Of a stretch of DNA of 64,000 nt, positions 33,544-42,586 are shown in pieces (the first letter of the stretch is position 1; each line of letters starts with the position of its first letter). The DNA is taken from assembly GCF_018449545.1 (NCBI RefSeq), contig NZ_JAAVUR010000006.1, positions 186,001-250,000 on the forward strand, read 5' to 3'. A program made the translations under genes and the position numbers. This stretch comes from Granulicella sp. dw_53. GTDB taxonomy: Bacteria > Acidobacteriota > Terriglobia > Terriglobales > Acidobacteriaceae. Below the pieces are notes generated by a model. It saw only the letters and a program-made list of their open reading frames with translations, did no database searches and was not told the DNA's origin.

Positions 33544-34236
33544 TTAGTGCTTCTTATAGTCCTGAAACAGATCCGGAAATTGTGCCTTCAAAGCAGCGAT
33601 CTTCGGCACATCGCAGACCTGGATGTAAGGGTTATTAGGATTCTTCTCGGCGTAGTCCTGGTGATAGTCCTCGCCAGTATAGAACCCCTTCAGCGGCACT
33701 ACCTGCGTCACGATCGGTTTCCCAAACACCTTCTCTCCATCCAACTGCGCGATATAAGCCGCTGCAATCTTCTGCTGCTCGGGCGTGGTGTAGAAGATCA
33801 CCGACCGGTACGAGCTTCCCACATCCGGACCCTGCCGGTTCAACTGCGTCGGATCGTGCGCCGCACTAAAGAAGATGCGCAGCAGCTGTCCATACGTAAT
33901 CTTCGCCGGATCGAAGACGATCTCGAGCGACTCCGCATGCCCCGTCGTCTCGGTCGTCACCTGGGAGTAGGTCGCTGTCGAAGCAGACCCGCCCGCATAA
34001 CCCGCAGTGGTCTTTTCGACGCCCTTCACTCGCTGAAACACAGCCTGTGTTCCCCAGAAGCATCCGCCCGCAAACACCGCCGTCTCATGCCCTGGCTTCG
34101 CCGGCTTCACGGCATCGTAGGCCGCCGCTGGAATCGGCTCCTTGCGGTCGGCTTCCACAGAAGTATTCATCGTGACCATCCTCCAGCCCATCAGAAGTAA
34201 TCCCGCAACCACCACGGCAATCAGTAAGTTTCGCAT
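33544..34236 (-). CDS. msrA: peptide-methionine (S)-S-oxide reductase, membrane-anchored or exported
   Basis: MsrA reduces methionine-S-sulfoxide in damaged proteins. The 230-residue product has an N-terminal hydrophobic segment (LLIAVVVAGLLLMGWRM), so it acts outside the cytoplasm, either anchored or cleaved. The catalytic motif AVFAGGCFWGTQAVFQRVKG carries the nucleophilic Cys, followed by TAGYAGGSASTATYSQVTTE, GHAESLEIVFDP and YHQDYAEKNPNNPYIQVCD, where the Cys near the end may resolve. ATG 34236 has GGAG upstream. No msrB is nearby. Confidence 0.95.
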   Translation of the reverse strand: MRNLLIAVVVAGLLLMGWRMVTMNTSVEADRKEPIPAAAYDAVKPAKPGHETAVFAGGCFWGTQAVFQRVKGVEKTTAGYAGGSASTATYSQVTTETTGHAESLEIVFDPAKITYGQLLRIFFSAAHDPTQLNRQGPDVGSSYRSVIFYTTPEQQKIAAAYIAQLDGEKVFGKPIVTQVVPLKGFYTGEDYHQDYAEKNPNNPYIQVCDVPKIAALKAQFPDLFQDYKKH

Positions 34237-34482
34237 TGCGCTCCGCCCATCCTGTTACACCATCCAGAACCATATACCAGGTCCCGTCTGAGATTAGACG
34301 CTTATGAAACCCATTTGAACCAGCATTTCCCGGGGATTCGAGACGCGAAGAACGCGAGTCCGGAATAAACTCCCCGGGCATCTGTTCCACCTCACGTCCC
34401 TTGGTGCAGCAGACGAACCCATCACGTTGCAATAGGCTCAAGAAGATAAAGCTGAAGATAAAGAGAAGCGGAGAGCAAGAGC

Positions 34483-35424
34483 ATGGCCTGGACGTCCGAC
34501 CGAATCGAATCCCAACGTGGCCGAAGGGCAATCGTCACCGGAGGCAACGGCGGCGTCGGCTGGCATACAGCACTGGAGCTGGCACGCGCAGGCGCAGAGG
34601 TAACGCTCGCGGTGCGCTCCGTCAGCCGGGGCGAAGAAGCCGTCTCCCGCATCCGCGCCAAGCTACCCCACGCGCGTGTCCGCATGGCCCTCCTGGATCT
34701 GGCAAACTTGCAGTCCATACGGGAGTTCGCCCTCCGCATGGGCGACGAGCCGCTGGACCTGCTGGTGAATAACGCCGGCATCATGGGACTTCCCCGCCGC
34801 CATCGAACCTTGGACGGCTTCGAGGCTCAGTTCGGAATCAACTACCTCGGCCACTTCGCCCTCACAGCCCTATTGATGCCCGCCATCCTCGAAGCCCCCA
34901 GCGCAAGAGTCGTCACCCTGTCGAGCACCGCCAGCAAGCTCGGAAGCGTAGAGTTCGACAACCTCCAGGCCGAGCGCCGATACCACCCCATGGGCGCATA
35001 CAACCGCTCAAAGCTGGCCGCCTTGATGTTTGCGCTGGAGCTGCAACGTCGCCTCTCCACCGCAGGCCTGAACGCAATGAGCACAGCCGCCCATCCCGGC
35101 TACGCCCCCTCCGATCTCCAAAAGATCGTGCCCGGACTAACGAAGTTCCTGCTGGCAATGATGAAGCCCACCATATCCCACAACGTCTCCCGCGGAGCCT
35201 TGCCCATCCTCTTCGCAGCCGTGGCGCGAGAGGCCGAACCCGGCGGCTACTACGGCCCCCGCGGCCTCTTCGAGATGTCCGGCCCGCCCGTGCCAGTCCC
35301 GATCCCCGAAAAAGCCAGGGACACCGCCGTAGCAAAGAAACTATGGGAAGAGTCCGAGCGGCTCACCAACATCCCCTTCGAGGTTGCCGCCCCCAGCCCC
35401 CTGGAACTAGCCAAACGCGCCTAG
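34483..35424 (+). CDS. short-chain dehydrogenase (retinol-dehydrogenase-like)
   Basis: The 313-residue SDR has RAIVTGGNGGVGWHTALELA (TGGNxGxG, the NADP-preferring form), LDLLVNNAGIMG, VTLSSTASKLG and YNRSKLAALMFA (Tyr-x3-Lys). The HPGYAPSDLQ segment and long C-terminus are shared with retinol-dehydrogenase/WWOX-like SDRs. The substrate cannot be told. It is transcribed alone and ends 13 bp from the convergent mnmG. Confidence 0.9.
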   Translation: MAWTSDRIESQRGRRAIVTGGNGGVGWHTALELARAGAEVTLAVRSVSRGEEAVSRIRAKLPHARVRMALLDLANLQSIREFALRMGDEPLDLLVNNAGIMGLPRRHRTLDGFEAQFGINYLGHFALTALLMPAILEAPSARVVTLSSTASKLGSVEFDNLQAERRYHPMGAYNRSKLAALMFALELQRRLSTAGLNAMSTAAHPGYAPSDLQKIVPGLTKFLLAMMKPTISHNVSRGALPILFAAVAREAEPGGYYGPRGLFEMSGPPVPVPIPEKARDTAVAKKLWEESERLTNIPFEVAAPSPLELAKRA

Positions 35425-35437
35425 CTGACAGCCAAGC

Positions 35438-37444
35438 CTAGCCAGCAGCCTGCCGCTTACCTTGAATCTCGATATAAACATGCAGCAGGCTCACCGCCGC
35501 CGGAGTCACCCCAGCGATCCTGCTTGCCTGTCCCAGCGTCTGCGGCCGCACGCGCTTCAGCGTCTCCTGCATCTCGCGGCTCAATCCGCTCACCGTACTG
35601 TAGTCGAACCACGCCGGAATCCCCCGCCGCTCCGCCTTGCGCATCTTCTCCATCGTCTTCCGCTGCTGGTCCAGATACCCCGAGTACTTGATCTCGGTCT
35701 CCACCGTCTTCATCTCGTTCCGCACCCACGCCGGCAGCCGCGTCCCGCCCGCTGCATCCATCGCCGCAACCCAACCCGAGAACGTCTCGCCCCCCGCTGC
35801 CAGCCTCTCCCGCAACAGCGGAGCCAGCACCTCAATCCCCACCTCAGGCCGCTTCAAAAACTGTGCGAACGTAGTGCCCGTAACGCCAGTCCCGTCGCCG
35901 TCCAAACCCTCCACCAAATCGCTTGGCAGCTCCGAGATCCGCACCCGCGCCGTCTCCAGCAATCGCTCCAACGCCTCTGCCCGCGCCTGCTTCCGTTCGA
36001 ACTCCGCCCACGCTCCATCGTCGATCAGCCCCAGCCGCCGTCCATGCGGAGTCAGCCTCCGGTCAGCATTATCGATCCGCAGATGCAGCCGGAACTCCGC
36101 CCGTGACGTAAACATCCGGTACGGCTCATTCGTCCCCTTGCTGATCAGGTCGTCGATCAGAATCCCCGTATAGGCCTCCGTCCGGTCCAGCGTAAACGGA
36201 GCCTCCCCACGAACCATCAGTGCCGCATTGATCCCCGCCATCAGCCCCTGGCAGGCAGCCTCCTCATAGCCGCTCGTCCCATTGATCTGCCCCGCCAGAT
36301 ACAGTCCAGCGAACTTCTTCACCTGCAGCGTCCGGTCCAGCTCCGTCGGATCGATCGCGTCATACTCAATCGCATAGCCGGGCCGCAGCATCTCCGCCTT
36401 ATCCAGCCCCGGGATAGACCGCACCATCGCCGCCTGAATCTCCATCGGCAAACTGGTGCTCATCCCATTGATATAGACCTCATGCGTATTCAAACCCTCC
36501 GGCTCCAGGAAGAACTGATGCCGCGTCTTCTCCGGGAACCGCACAATCTTGTCCTCGATCGAAGGACAGTACCGCGGACCCACCGCGCCAATCTGCCCCG
36601 AGTACATCGGCGACCGGTGTACATTCTCCCGAATCAGCCGGAGCGTCTCCTTCGTCGTATGCGCCACATGGCACACAATCTGCCGCAGCGGCGGCGCCCA
36701 CGCCCCCACCGGACTCCCGCTCCCATTCCCCATCGACCGGAAGCTGAACGGCGTAGGATCCTCATCCCCCGGCTGCACCTCAAACCGCTCCCAATCGATC
36801 GTGCGCCCATCCAGCCGCGGCGGCGTGCCCGTCTTCAACCGGCACTCCCGCAGACCCAGCCGCTTCAGCGCCTCGCCCAGCAATACACTCGCCGGCTCCC
36901 CGCTTCGCCCCGCCGTGTACTGCTCCTCGCCACAGTGAATCAACCCATTCAAAAACGTTCCGGTGGTGACAATCGTCGCGCCAGCCAGAATCACCCGCCC
37001 ATCCCGCAGCTTCAAACCAGTCACCCGAGGCAGCTCCGCCCCCGCAACCTCCTCGCGAACCAGGTCGACCACCTCAGCCTGCTTGATAAAGAGATTCCGC
37101 TGACCCTCCAGCACCTCGCGCATCTTCACCCGGTACAGCGCCTTATCGCACTGTGCCCGCGGAGACCACACCGCCGGCCCCCGGCTCGTATTCAGCAGCC
37201 GAAACTGAATCCCCGTAGCGTCCGCGACCTCGCCCATCACCCCACCCAGCGCATCCACCTCGCGCACCAGATGACCCTTCGCCACGCCACCAATCGCCGG
37301 ATTGCAGCTCATCTGCGCAATCAGATCGAGGTTCAGCGTAAAGATCGCCGTGCGCAGCCCCATCCGCGCCGCTGCCATCGCCGCCTCGCAACCAGCATGC
37401 CCGGCCCCAACCACCACCACGTCGTACTGTTCCGTAAACGCCAT
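35438..37444 (-). CDS. mnmG: tRNA uridine-5-carboxymethylaminomethyl(34) synthesis enzyme MnmG
   Basis: MnmG, with MnmE, adds the cmnm5 group to wobble U34 using FAD and methylene-THF. ATG 37444 gives 668 residues; a GTG one codon earlier is possible. Motifs: [20 protein letters not shown] (FAD), [71 protein letters not shown] and the C-terminal [20 protein letters not shown]. Length is close to the usual 620-670. mnmE is not in the window. Confidence 0.97.
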   Translation of the reverse strand: MAFTEQYDVVVVGAGHAGCEAAMAAARMGLRTAIFTLNLDLIAQMSCNPAIGGVAKGHLVREVDALGGVMGEVADATGIQFRLLNTSRGPAVWSPRAQCDKALYRVKMREVLEGQRNLFIKQAEVVDLVREEVAGAELPRVTGLKLRDGRVILAGATIVTTGTFLNGLIHCGEEQYTAGRSGEPASVLLGEALKRLGLRECRLKTGTPPRLDGRTIDWERFEVQPGDEDPTPFSFRSMGNGSGSPVGAWAPPLRQIVCHVAHTTKETLRLIRENVHRSPMYSGQIGAVGPRYCPSIEDKIVRFPEKTRHQFFLEPEGLNTHEVYINGMSTSLPMEIQAAMVRSIPGLDKAEMLRPGYAIEYDAIDPTELDRTLQVKKFAGLYLAGQINGTSGYEEAACQGLMAGINAALMVRGEAPFTLDRTEAYTGILIDDLISKGTNEPYRMFTSRAEFRLHLRIDNADRRLTPHGRRLGLIDDGAWAEFERKQARAEALERLLETARVRISELPSDLVEGLDGDGTGVTGTTFAQFLKRPEVGIEVLAPLLRERLAAGGETFSGWVAAMDAAGGTRLPAWVRNEMKTVETEIKYSGYLDQQRKTMEKMRKAERRGIPAWFDYSTVSGLSREMQETLKRVRPQTLGQASRIAGVTPAAVSLLHVYIEIQGKRQAAG

Positions 37445-37505
37445 CACCCTTTATTTTACTGGCCAAAGACGCCCCAGCGCCCAATCCACTCCAAATACCA
37501 ATACC

Positions 37506-38120
37506 TCACCGTGGAGCCCGCCCCACCCCCGAATCCCTCCCCTTAGCCCCCGAAACAGCGGGCGAGTTCGGCAAACCACCCCGCGCATCGTAAGCCTTCA
37601 CAATCTCCCCCGTAATATCCGCCGCACTCGCCGCATACCATACCGCCGGAGCCGAATCCGGCCCCCGCTCGATCACCGCCGCATACCCATGCTGCTGCGA
37701 GTACTCCTGCAACACCCCAAACACCTTCTGCGCCACCCTCTGAAACACCTCCTGCGACTCCGCCTGCGAGTCGTTCCTGAAGTCCTCCGCCTCCCGCTGC
37801 AGCCGCTTCTCCTTCCCATTCAACGCCTGCTCCCGAGCCACCCTCTCCACCTCACTCAGCTTGTCCCCTCCCACACTCAACTGCTTCCTCGAAGCCTCCA
37901 CCTCATCGTTCAGCCTCTTCAACGCCACCTGCCGCGGCAAAAACTTCTTCTCCACCGCACCCAGATCCCGCTGCGCCTCCGCCGTCTGCAATACCGCAGC
38001 ATTGAAGTTCACGACCACGATGCCCGCCGCCTGCCCCGCCGCAGCCTGAGCCCAAACCATCGGGCCACCAAACCCACACATCACTCCAAAAAAGAACACA
38101 CCTCTACACGACCGCCTCAT
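37506..38120 (-). CDS. OmpH/Skp-family periplasmic chaperone-like protein
   Basis: ATG 38120 has GGAGAGG six bases upstream; the frame runs open to 38144. The 204-residue product has a signal peptide (MRRSCRGVFFFGVMCGFGGP, then MVWAQ), an OmpH core (IVVVNFNAAVLQTAEAQRDL), and a long coiled coil about 60-130 (EVERVAREQALNGKEKRLQR, AEDFRNDSQAESQEVFQRVA). The end (YAAVIERGP, AADITGEIVKAYDA) matches Skp. It probably chaperones unfolded outer-membrane proteins. It is not beside bamA here. Confidence 0.85.
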   Translation of the reverse strand: MRRSCRGVFFFGVMCGFGGPMVWAQAAAGQAAGIVVVNFNAAVLQTAEAQRDLGAVEKKFLPRQVALKRLNDEVEASRKQLSVGGDKLSEVERVAREQALNGKEKRLQREAEDFRNDSQAESQEVFQRVAQKVFGVLQEYSQQHGYAAVIERGPDSAPAVWYAASAADITGEIVKAYDARGGLPNSPAVSGAKGRDSGVGRAPR

Positions 38121-38165
38121 AGCGACCTCTCCTATTCGAACCACAGTTGTCCTACGGATGAACCC

Positions 38166-38987
38166 TTACTGCGAGACCGAAGACCTCGGACTCACAACAG
38201 CACTCGAAAAACGCATCTCCTGCAAAGCCGCGCTCTGCGGCAGCTCCAGCGACAGCAACGAAGCAACCTTAGCGCCAGACCTTCCCACATACCGCACATC
38301 GTCTCCACGCCAAAGCTGCGGAACACGAAACGCCTTACCCTCCTCCACACCACGCAACCCCAGCCCCGGTAAGACATACTCACTCGAAAGCCGCGAGACC
38401 TTGGGCAAACTCATCCGCGACACAGCAAAGCCATCCTGTGCAACCCTGGGAGAGTACAAAGTAAACCGCGTCTGCAAATCAGCAGAAACATCCCCCCGCA
38501 ACAAAGAAGACCGGCGCCCCACCCGCTTGCGCCCCACAGATCGCGACATCCGCACCTCGCGTACAGGAGCCGCACTCACCGCAGCCCGCACCGGCAAAGC
38601 ATCCACCGCAACGGAAGCCACCGCACCCACATCGCCCGAAGAAAGACGAACCCTCAAAGCAAAGCCAGCAAAGACAACAAAGACCAGCGCAACGAAAGCC
38701 AATCCCCATCCATGCAAGAGCAACGACCCCTCCGACGCCGCCGCCCGCAGCGGAACACCCTCCCTCACAGCCCGCGCAACAAACCGCTCCTGCATCCCCT
38801 TCGGCATACGCCCCGACTGCTGCGCAGAGGCCAGGCCGCAATCAACTTCAACCATCTCCTCGAGACTCCTCCTGCAATCCCCACAACCAGCAACATGCTC
38901 CCGCAGCTCAGCAATCTCATCCCCCGCCAACTGCCCACTCACAAACAGAGCACACAACATCTCGAACCCCTCATGCTCGCTGTTCAT
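38166..38987 (-). CDS. zinc-finger anti-sigma factor, single-pass
   Basis: The 273-residue product begins with an anti-sigma zf-HC2 domain: LREHVAGCGDCRRSLEEM gives the HxxxCxxC zinc motif. One helix (LHGWGLAFVALVFVVFAGFA) at about 90-110 leads to a 160-residue periplasmic part of unknown fold. The start codon overlaps the ECF sigma stop by 4 bp, so it almost certainly holds that sigma factor at the membrane. The signal that releases it is unknown. Confidence 0.88.
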   Translation of the reverse strand: MNSEHEGFEMLCALFVSGQLAGDEIAELREHVAGCGDCRRSLEEMVEVDCGLASAQQSGRMPKGMQERFVARAVREGVPLRAAASEGSLLLHGWGLAFVALVFVVFAGFALRVRLSSGDVGAVASVAVDALPVRAAVSAAPVREVRMSRSVGRKRVGRRSSLLRGDVSADLQTRFTLYSPRVAQDGFAVSRMSLPKVSRLSSEYVLPGLGLRGVEEGKAFRVPQLWRGDDVRYVGRSGAKVASLLSLELPQSAALQEMRFSSAVVSPRSSVSQ

Positions 38988-39691
38988 CGCGCACCCCCAT
39001 CCGTCTTCTCGCGACGCACATCGCAGAAGCTCCTGCGCAGCCTCTCCAGCCCCCGGTACAGATTGTGCCGCACCACCCGAACGCTCTCTCCTGTTCGCAT
39101 CGCGACCTCCTCCGCCGTCAGCCCCTCGTAGTAGACCAACTCGATCGTCCGTCGCTGCCGTGGCTGCAACGTCTGCAGCAACTGCCCCAGCAAGATACCG
39201 CCCTCCGCCACCGAGTAATCCGCCTTCGCATCCTTGGGCAGCAACAACCCCGGCAACACATCTTCAATCGAGTCCGTATCGAAGAACCGCCGCGCCACCT
39301 GCGACCGCCGCAGATTGAACGTCCGGTGATACGCAAACATCAGCAGCCAAGCCTTGAATGCACCCTTCGCCGGATCGAACTGCGCAATCGAACGAAACAC
39401 ATCCAGAAAGATCTGCTGCACCGCGTCCTCCGCCTCTGCATCGTTCCGCAGAATGCGTCGCGCAATCCCAAACAACAATCCCCCATGCCGCTTGAACAAG
39501 ACCGTCAACGCATCCGCATGGCCCCGCTGCAACTGCTCCGCCAACTCCTCATCCGAACAGAGCCGCTGCCACAGTTGTCCCAGCAACGAGGGCTCCGAAG
39601 CAGGTGAGACATCCGGAACACCTGGCAGACAAATCTCCGCATCCCGCGCCGGAAGAGCATCGAAGACCAGCCGCCCGACCCGTGAACTCAT
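38984..39691 (-). CDS. ECF-type RNA polymerase sigma factor
   Basis: ATG 39691 follows GGGGAG by six bases and a GTG sits one codon before. The 235-residue product has region 2 (LFKRHGGLLFGIARRILRND, AVQQIFLDVFRS, FKAWLLMFAYHRTFNLRR) and region 4 (LQPRQRRTIELVYYEGLTAE, VAMRTGESVRVVRHNLYRGL). An N-terminal extension of about 50 residues is unusual. Together with the overlapping zinc anti-sigma gene it is a self-contained regulatory pair. The TTATTTAGG repeats at 39850-39914 are upstream. Confidence 0.92.
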   Translation of the reverse strand: MSSRVGRLVFDALPARDAEICLPGVPDVSPASEPSLLGQLWQRLCSDEELAEQLQRGHADALTVLFKRHGGLLFGIARRILRNDAEAEDAVQQIFLDVFRSIAQFDPAKGAFKAWLLMFAYHRTFNLRRSQVARRFFDTDSIEDVLPGLLLPKDAKADYSVAEGGILLGQLLQTLQPRQRRTIELVYYEGLTAEEVAMRTGESVRVVRHNLYRGLERLRRSFCDVRREKTDGGAR

Positions 39692-39849
39692 CACGATCTC
39701 CCCAGCACCAGAGACTCAACTCCCAACGCCGTCGCCGTCATCATTCCGTGCTCTCCTGCAAGAGTATGCCCGCAAGACACCCCATGTTCCCCACCCCAAT
39801 CTCAAAAACAGATCGAAACTTAGCAGAACGTAGCGAAACAAGCGCCAGG

Positions 39850-39914
39850 CTTATTTAGGGCCACCTTACTTAGAAAAACGTTATTTAGGTATTTGACGTT
39901 CTTCCTAAATAACG
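39850..39914. promoter_or_regulatory. TTATTTAGG repeat cluster with perfect 11-bp inverted repeat
   Basis: CGTTATTTAGG (39879-39889) and CCTAAATAACG (39904-39914) are exact reverse complements with a 14-base spacer containing TTGACG. A third direct copy, CTTATTTAGGG, lies at 39850-39860. The segment is AT-rich in a 364-bp gap between the sigma factor (minus) and the GDSL esterase (plus). The half-site TTTAGG/CCTAAA matches that at 33310, with spacing 10 bp longer. Nothing else in this gap was recognised. Confidence 0.6.
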
Positions 39915-40055
39915 AGCCGAAGAAAAAACGAGCAAGATACCCACACATGAATTTTCCTCTCTCCCATCCTTACCCTCGCGGAATAAAACAACGCCCTCAC
40001 TGTTCAGATCAAGGGCAGCGTCTCCAAACGCATGCCCCCTGAGCGAGGAATAGCT

Positions 40056-41189
40056 GTGAAATATCAGAAATTGACTGCACGATCGAACGCACCCTATAGA
40101 GCAATGCTTTCCGCCGCGGCAATCCTGATGGCGATGGCTCTTGGCTCCACATCGCTACACGCCGCCTGCACGCTCGATCCCACCGCCAGAGTCCCAGCCG
40201 GTGGCGTCAAACTACAAGTGCTCACCTTCGGGGATAGCCTGCTGGACGTCGGCGCCTACCAGAAGTTCGTTGGAGAGAAATTCGGCGGTGGAAAGTTCAC
40301 CACCAACCCCGCAAAACTCTTCATAGAGGACGTAGCTTGCACCTTCGGAGACGTCCTCACACCCGCCTTTCAGGGAGGTTTCGGCCAGCCACTCAAGCCA
40401 TCCGGCGGCTTCAGCTACGCCCAGGGCGGATCTCGTGTCACCTTGCAGCCGGGCATCGGTCATCCAGCCGCCGGAACCCCAAACGCCGACTTCGCCTTTG
40501 AGACCACCATCCCAGTCGCGCAGCAGCTCAACGAGTACCTCTCCGTATACCAGCGGTTCCATCCCAATCAGCTCGTCGTCTTCAACGGCGGAGCCAACGA
40601 TGTCTTCATCAATCTGGAAATCGCCCAGGAGATAGGCACACCAGCGGCGCTCCAGGCGGCACAGCAGGCCATCGTCCAATCCGCTTTGGATCTTGCGAAC
40701 TTAGTCGATACCGCCCTGGCAAAAGGCGCGACCCACGTAGCCCTCATGAACATGCCCGACCTCGGAAACACCCCGCAAGGCTTCTCCAGTGCGGATCATG
40801 GCCAGTCGCTCACCCAGATCTCCCAGCTCTTCAACTCGACCATGCTGGGTCAACTCCAGAGCAAGGGTCTCCTCAATAAAATCGTCGTACTCGATACCTT
40901 CGGCATCATCGACAACGTCGTCGCAAACTTCGCGGAGTTTGGATTCCAGGTCTCAAGCAACGGCATGGCCTGCAACGCGGCAGCAGAGATCGCAGAGGCC
41001 ACAGCTTTGAAACTGGCAAACCCAAGCCAGTTCAACGACTCCCTCTTCTGCTCCCCGAAGACCTTCACCGCGCCCAACGCGGATGAAAACTTCGTCTTCG
41101 CGGACACCGTTCACCCCACCACCCACCTGAGCGCCATCTTTGCCAAGGCTGTGGAGACGCAACTCGAATCCAGCAACCTCATCAAATAA
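40056..41189 (+). CDS. secreted SGNH/GDSL-family esterase or lipase
   Basis: GTG 40056 has GAGGA six bases upstream and is preferred over ATG 40032. The 377-residue product has a signal peptide (MLSAAAILMAMALGSTSLHA). The GDSL block is LQVLTFGDSLLDVGAYQK with nucleophile Ser61, the oxyanion Asn lies in VFNGGANDVF, and the Asp/His pair is in FADTVHPTTHLS. The layout fits autotransporter-type GDSL lipases without the barrel. It probably hydrolyses esters outside the cell. A clear terminator follows. Confidence 0.9.
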   Translation: MKYQKLTARSNAPYRAMLSAAAILMAMALGSTSLHAACTLDPTARVPAGGVKLQVLTFGDSLLDVGAYQKFVGEKFGGGKFTTNPAKLFIEDVACTFGDVLTPAFQGGFGQPLKPSGGFSYAQGGSRVTLQPGIGHPAAGTPNADFAFETTIPVAQQLNEYLSVYQRFHPNQLVVFNGGANDVFINLEIAQEIGTPAALQAAQQAIVQSALDLANLVDTALAKGATHVALMNMPDLGNTPQGFSSADHGQSLTQISQLFNSTMLGQLQSKGLLNKIVVLDTFGIIDNVVANFAEFGFQVSSNGMACNAAAEIAEATALKLANPSQFNDSLFCSPKTFTAPNADENFVFADTVHPTTHLSAIFAKAVETQLESSNLIK

Positions 41190-41216
41190 CGGCAGAAATA
41201 AGTGCACAAAACCAAA

Positions 41217-41253
41217 GAGAAAAGCCCCAAGCCACCGGCAAGGGGCTTTTCTC
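41217..41253 (+). terminator. rho-independent terminator after GDSL esterase
   Basis: GAGAAAAGCCCC (41217-41228) pairs perfectly with GGGGCTTTTCTC (41242-41253). The U-run is built into the right arm. A near copy lies at 41760-41795. Confidence 0.88.
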
Positions 41254-41328
41254 TTACATCAATTTTGAAAATGGAACGAACCCCATAAAACGCATTCGCT
41301 CTGAGCCAGCTCTACCGGCAGATCGTGC

Positions 41329-41559
41329 TTAGAGTCGATCTCCCTGACGCCGGCCATGGGAATACTTCTCTCGAATCGCCTTTGCTCTCCTCCTTTGAGA
41401 ACTCACGCAGGCGAACACGACCATGAGTGAGATCATGAGTGAGATCGCCGGATCCGGCTTCTGAAGTCCACTATGCAAGTTGTAGAAAACCAGCCCGCAA
41501 AGGATCGCCAAAGAACCAAGCATGATCGCTGGATGTGCCGTGGGAATTGGTTTTAACAT
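41329..41559 (-). CDS. hypothetical two-helix membrane protein
   Basis: From ATG 41559 (GGGAAG upstream) the 76-residue frame has two hydrophobic stretches, AIMLGSLAILCGLVFYNLHS and PAISLMISLMVVFACVSSQR, then a basic tail. No family is recognised. It overlaps the next candidate by 89 bp in another frame, so at most one may be real. Confidence 0.4.
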   Translation of the reverse strand: MLKPIPTAHPAIMLGSLAILCGLVFYNLHSGLQKPDPAISLMISLMVVFACVSSQRRRAKAIREKYSHGRRQGDRL

Positions 41560-41728
41560 AGAGCTTCCCTTCGATCTCCGGAAACATCTGAAGATAGACG
41601 TCCGGATAAATATAAGCCTCGCCACCTTTTTTTCTGCCAAAAACCTCAGCAAAATCGCATGTCAAGCCCTTAAACCAACGAACCCAAGCCAAATCAGCCA
41701 CATACAAGTGGCACTTTAGTTTCGACAC
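41471..41728 (-). CDS. hypothetical protein, doubtful
   Basis: From a possible GTG 41728 the 85-residue product reads naturally in part (GGEAYIYPDVYLQMFPEIEG, KLYVKTNSHGTSSDHAWFFG) but has no recognised family. The upstream frame stays open without a clear start and no good Shine-Dalgarno sequence is placed. The region is AT-richer than its surroundings and may be the remnant of a larger gene. Confidence 0.35.
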   Translation of the reverse strand: MSKLKCHLYVADLAWVRWFKGLTCDFAEVFGRKKGGEAYIYPDVYLQMFPEIEGKLYVKTNSHGTSSDHAWFFGDPLRAGFLQLA

Positions 41729-41759
41729 CCTCACTAAAATAGAAGTAGAGATCAAAAAA

Positions 41760-41795
41760 GAGAAAGCCCCAGGCCCAACGGCAGGGGCTTTTCTC
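41760..41795 (+). terminator. second copy of the GAGAAAGCCCC terminator
   Basis: GAGAAAGCCCC (41760-41770) pairs with GGGGCTTTTCTC (41784-41795) with one bulged base. Stem and loop are nearly the same as 41217-41253. No plus-strand gene lies directly before it, so it may mark a lost gene or a duplication. Confidence 0.65.
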
Positions 41796-41876
41796 ATGGG
41801 CGAAGCCGAAAGGAACCACAACCCGTAAGTCACGCTGGCTGACGTATTTGGACGCAACCGCTTTAGAATCTTCGTC

Positions 41877-42110
41877 TTGAGAGAGGGTCTGCGCGTTAAG
41901 CCATTCATTACAAGCCGGTTATGCCCAGGCAAGGGGGGAGGGGTGGCCTCAGGAGCGCTAGGTGACGTGGTAATGATGCATGTGTACCTAGGCGATCCTA
42001 CGAAGACCGCCTTCGACCGCATGCATATGCGGCCGCGTACATGGGGATTAACATCGAACCACGATGTCCACCCAAGAGCATTTAGAGAGGACAAGGAGAG
42101 AGAAGATTGA
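41877..42110 (+). pseudogene. probable remnant of a RidA (YjgF/UK114)-family gene
   Basis: An open frame contains ALGDVVMMHVYLGDPTKTAF, which resembles the central DVVxMxVYLxGDP segment of RidA-like proteins. The parts before and after do not match and the usual C-terminal RidA motif is absent. It ends by overlapping the start of the YjbQ gene. This is recognition from memory of the family and needs an alignment. Confidence 0.35.
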
Positions 42111-42523
42111 AGCAATCCGTGCACAGCCTTGAAATCGCGACGCGAGGCCAGGGGCTCTACGAATTTACGTCGACCATCCGCGAATGGACGAGCCGCCAGC
42201 AGATGCAGACCGCCCTTCTGACGATCTTTTGCCGTCACACTTCGGCTTCGCTTTTGATCCAGGAGAACGCCGATCCGACTGTGCGCGCCGACCTCAAAGC
42301 GTACTTCGACCGGATCGCACCCGAGGACGGTCCCTATGAACACGACTCGGAGGGCCCCGACGACATGCCAGCTCATCTGAAGACGGCATTGACCCAGGTG
42401 CAGCTCTCAATACCTCTTGTGAATAGCAAGCTCGCTCTGGGCACCTGGCAGGGCGTCTACCTTTTTGAACACAGAGTACGTCCGCACAGACGTGAGATCG
42501 TTCTGCACCTGGTGGGAGAATGA
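42107..42523 (+). CDS. YjbQ/UPF0047 family protein
   Basis: The 138-residue product starts at TTG 42107, set by AAGGAG eight bases upstream. It has the UPF0047 core: IFCRHTSASLLIQENADPTV, DDMPAHLKTALTQVQLSIPL and LGTWQGVYLFEHR, with the clustered His/Glu/Asp residues conserved in the family. Members have been linked to a weak secondary thiamine-phosphate synthase activity, but the true role is unsettled. It is cytosolic and monocistronic. Confidence 0.9.
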   Translation: MKQSVHSLEIATRGQGLYEFTSTIREWTSRQQMQTALLTIFCRHTSASLLIQENADPTVRADLKAYFDRIAPEDGPYEHDSEGPDDMPAHLKTALTQVQLSIPLVNSKLALGTWQGVYLFEHRVRPHRREIVLHLVGE

Positions 42524-42586
42524 GTGCTTCATGAGGCGGCTGCCTAGGGTCATGTAAGCAGCGGAAGAATGCGCTAAAGTTAAACT

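Noticed and set aside
33866..34063. Alternate frames within msrA as a possible frameshift
   Set aside because: The msrA frame is continuous with all motifs, so there is no break.
36482..37546. A 354-residue plus-strand frame
   Set aside because: It is antisense to mnmG and Arg/His-rich without a domain.
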